Assembly: GCA_037576195.1 (NCBI GenBank)
Contig: CM075102.1
Span: forward strand, 47,364,745 to 47,428,744
Length of the DNA: 64,000 nucleotides
Source: Phytoseiulus persimilis
Taxonomy: Eukaryota > Arthropoda > Arachnida > Mesostigmata > Phytoseiidae
Reading direction: 5' to 3'
Positions within the stretch are counted from its first letter, which is position 1; every line of letters begins with the position of its first letter. This document shows positions 60,601-64,000 of the stretch, piece after piece. The notes under the pieces are model-generated. The model made no database searches. It was not told the origin of the DNA and saw nothing but the letters and a program-made list of their open reading frames with translations. Position numbers and translations under genes: made by a program.

Positions 60601-63600
60601 TTCCGTCGGCTGCCTACATCGTTCTTGCTCACTTGCCTGCCGGCCTGCCTGCCTGCCTGCCTGCCTGCCCGCCTGTCGATCTGTGTGTCCTGCCCATCGC
60701 TGCTCCACCATCTAGCGGGCCGTTCGGTACGCTTGGTGCTCTGGTAGATGTGGGTTCTCTTCACCCTGATCATTTTCTGAAGAAGGCCTCTGCTGAACAG
60801 AGGGAGGCTACGGTAAAAAGAAGACCAGAGCAAACCGCTGGCGATAAATAACATGAAGAGCTTGCCAGCTTGGCGGACTGACGGCACGGCTGCTTTTTGC
60901 TGACTTGCCCAGTGACTGTGAGGCGCAACGGTACCGTACACCAATTTCTATGCACGCCTAATCTAGAGGTTTCTTATTCGCACCTCGATTGCTCGACGTT
61001 GACATTACCTCTCCCGAGGAGGACGCCCAATCCCCGAGAGACCCGAGGAGATATACATGGAGCCAACGAGCATTGTATCGAAGCCTTCACGGAGCCGGAC
61101 GACTCCTGCGGAGTTTCAGATGAGAGAAAGATCTGAACGAGTGTCGAACCCCATAAATTCTCAAACCAATACAATCGTGTTCCTTTCTCGGCCGTCAACA
61201 GGTCGTGGCGTACCACTCGCTCCGTTCGGATACAAACGACTTGTCCGTCGTCGATTGACCGAAACTTCTTTACGGCCATCCACTTTTTCACGATGGTTGC
61301 TTTCGGGACACGAAGCTGCGAGAGTTTTCTGAGCAGTGTCACTCGCTCTAATAGCTGGGCCTGAATAAATGATTCGAATCATGAATCTCTGACAGCTCTG
61401 GTCGGACGAAAAGCTAATTTGCTCTATATTTAATCCGACGACGAACTCTTTCCATCCGAGCTGTGTGCGTTGAACATCTAGTGGGGAACTTCTAGTCAGG
61501 GCACTGGGGCTCCCTTCGGATCCTCGCGGAGACGCGCAGAATTCGATCCCAGTTTTCGTAGAAAGTATGGAGGACAGCGCATTGGGCTTTGCAGACGCCT
61601 TGAAACGATGCTTGACCAGCTCTATTGTGGTTTGGTGACAGACTTGGAGTTTAACGCTCGCTCTCCGCATTGCCACCGAGACCGCTACATCTCATTGGGG
61701 CATCTGTCCAGGACAGTGCAGAAGAGTCGAAAAACGACCTGCACACATTCCCACAAACGTGAAGTCAAGCGGAGGACGACGAAGTTGGCCTAGCATTTTT
61801 GTCGGTTCTGGATCAGACGCCCACCATCACAGAGAAAACTGGAATCAGTTTTCGTAGTAATCAAGTTGTTCGGACGCCGGAATAGAGGTGTAGCACGTCT
61901 CCTTCCGAACCGAATGTTGAAGAAGTGCTGACACCCCCGTAGATTATTTCCATGACGGGCATTCGGGATACCCTGCTAAGAATTCCGTTATGCGCACGGA
62001 ATCCGTTATTGAGCCGCGAAACTGGTATGGCCTGCCGAGAACGATAAACAAACCGGCATCCGAATTCAAACAAAATCTTCTGTGGATCGATTCAAAGATT
62101 TCTATCAGCTCGCCCCGAGCTCCGCTTCGATCAGCGAAATCCACTCGAATCCATCTCGACCGGATTCCCTCCTACGCCTTGTTTGAACTGAAAACATCAC
62201 AAGTGCTCTGAGGAAAGCGAGCGATCACCCAAACAGACCCGGCGGGGCATGCCGCGACGCTGGTGAAGAGTTGAACTCTCGGCAGAGACGGATAAAAGGC
62301 ACTCGGCTAGCGAGTTCGAATCGCACATACCTGGAATCGTATTCGACTCAGCCAAATCGGGCAACGGGCACACATTCCAACTTCGGGTATTGTTCGGACA
62401 TCACATCCGGAGAGCGGGAGCATGATATTTTCCACTTCTCCCGAAACGCAGAATGTTTCACTTATTCAAGCTCTCGCCAATTCCGGCGGGCTCACTTTTT
62501 CATTTATCTATGACGGCGACGAATGAGCGAGAGATGTCATGCCACCTAGCAGGAATGGCCAGAGTCGCGGGCTCCAACTAAGACGCTGATTTCTCACCCC
62601 GGTGTTCTGTCCGATGAGTTCTCCTCATGATGTTTGTACGTTCTCCTCAGCTGCCTGCTGTAGGAATTCACCCGGATCGGAGCTCCAGGGTTCCGATCAG
62701 AACTAACCGCTGAGAATATGACCTCCCAGATGACATTCCGTCAATCAGGGTCTTGTTTCAGCTGAGGCGAGCGGAAGCTTGGGACCATTTTTTCCAGGCG
62801 CATCGAGCCCGTCAATATCGGGGTCACAGTGTTCTCCAGCATGGGGAATCTGTTTCGAGTGCAGGACTTCGTCTATTTTCCTGCGCAATAGTGCTTGTCG
62901 ACTCGCCATGTGCAACTTTCGTGTATCATGCAGTGAGCTCTTGCGAGTTTCAGGGAATCGAATCTAGGCCTGGGCGGCCCACAATCCGGTTCCGATTCTA
63001 CTGCAGAGTTTGGGAGGAGTAGTGAACAAACTTCCTTCCCATTATTCCACTGCTCCGCGGAGGCGGCAAACCATGCAAAAGATACTCCGACGGATGGATC
63101 GATGGCTGTGGTGGACCTCTCGCTTTTCGAACGCGAAAGCTCTGCGGGTGTTGCTAACCGGCCAATCAGCTGTTCGGACCAGCTAGCTGTCTGGTGGGAC
63201 AAGCAAATCGTTCTATCTTTCTCATTTCGCTTCTTCCCGCGGAGTGAAAGTCCGTATCGAAAACTCACACTTGCTCTGAGAGCGCGAATCGCAGACCTCG
63301 GATCCATATCAAAACGGAGGACTTTTTCCAATGTCTCGGATATTGCCCGCTCCTTCAGGTCGTGACTTGCGTTCGATGATCACATGATGGATGCTTTTGT
63401 CATCTGGGCTCGTGGCGTATGCAGCTGAAATCGGGACCTGGTGCCCCTCGGCTTCGATGAAATCCGATGTACAACACAATATTTACCGAAGGGATACGGC
63501 CGTCCTCACACTATGGGCGCCTGCAGTTCACGATTTCGCCCCTCGTCAATTCATCGTTTGGGATCCTTCGTACGAAGCTCGCCTCAATGGCTGTATTTTT

Positions 63601-64000
63601 TTTTTTGACGTAGGCACGCGATTTCGGGCGCCTCGTAGCAGCAACACTTCGGCCAGTCAGCCAACCATCCATCCGAGCGAGCAGGCAAGAGGCCTAGGTG
63701 TCCAAGAATTTATTCTCTCATCACACTCAATTCACAACGAAGGCACCAAGCCATCTCGAGCATCTTCAAACCACTATCCCCAGTCTGGCGGTGCATTCTT
63801 ACCATCGAAGATCGGACAGGCAGCAGCATTCCCGACCCATCGGTAATAATTTGCTCGCTCGTCGACCGAGCGGCGAGGTAGCCGACAAGTCTGCTGCCCG
63901 GTGTCGTGAAATATGATCCACTGTGTCTTGAGATAATTGCTTGTCGAAGGCCAATTCGGAAATCGCTAGCTCCATCCAAGTGGTTTCAGAAGGTACATCG
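57660..64000. other. No gene firmly recognised
   Basis: The stretch includes a CCTG microsatellite and, between about 58.6 and 60.3 kb on the + strand, several short coding-like frames next to good donor sites (see findings). None can be assembled into a recognisable protein. Frames of 150-170 codons on the minus strand (61161-61676, 62873-63331) match nothing I know. Confidence 0.4.
60643..60669. repeat. (CCTG)n microsatellite
   Basis: About six pure CCTG/GCCT units with imperfect copies on both sides (60635-60676). On the minus strand it reads as a Gly-Arg-Gln-Ala repeat, a by-product of the tetranucleotide. Confidence 0.92.

Noticed and set aside
60441-60944. 167-codon minus-strand frame with Gly-Arg-Gln-Ala repeats
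   Set aside because: It runs through the CCTG microsatellite and has no other coding sign.
62290-62335. tRNA-like B-box (GAGTTCGAATCGC)
   Set aside because: The T-arm stem does not pair well and no A-box or acceptor stem is found. A similar box near 1510-1522 fails for the same reasons.

Overview
This is eukaryotic DNA, most likely from an arthropod. Coding genes are split by GT-AG introns, the 3' ends carry AATAAA signals, base composition looks balanced by eye, and the neutral sequence holds microsatellites and short DNA transposons. Many introns are only about 90-130 nt, yet one channel gene has introns above 8 and 11 kb. My best guess is a chelicerate, perhaps a parasitiform mite. That placement is inference; no marker in the window fixes it.

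Layout. 1-22290: the 3' part of a Shal (Kv4) A-type potassium channel gene on the + strand. It has four coding exons (last transmembrane segment to C-terminus) lying in large introns; the tetramerisation domain and S1-S5 lie upstream of the window. 22291-33521: intergenic and repeat-rich, with a long inverted repeat, a 45-bp minisatellite with four-unit higher-order structure that is split by a retroposon-like insertion, and a 1.08-kb non-autonomous hAT transposon with perfect 8-bp target duplications. 33522-45956: a compact housekeeping cluster. It holds a TMEM126-like mitochondrial membrane protein (+), spliceosomal SmG/SNRPG (-), a divergent GSK-3-like kinase in one main exon (+), and a complete 12-exon MED12 gene (-) that I could splice to 2267 residues. 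45957-52441: a 203-bp hAT-type MITE, a single-exon TWIK-like two-pore potassium channel (-) and a small secreted basic protein (+). 52442-64000: no gene recognised; one minus-strand set of three phase-compatible exons may be an unrecognised gene.

The genes do not form one pathway. SNRPG works in pre-mRNA splicing. MED12 is the CDK8-activating subunit of the Mediator kinase module. The GSK-3-like kinase keeps the catalytic and primed-substrate residues but has lost recognisable Axin/FRAT docking sequence, so it looks like a specialised paralogue. The two potassium channels (Kv4 and K2P) are unrelated neighbours about 27 kb apart. SNRPG and the kinase are divergent, and a pair of tandem hairpin-forming repeats lies between them. 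TMEM126/SNRPG and kinase/MED12 are convergent pairs with 3' ends close together.
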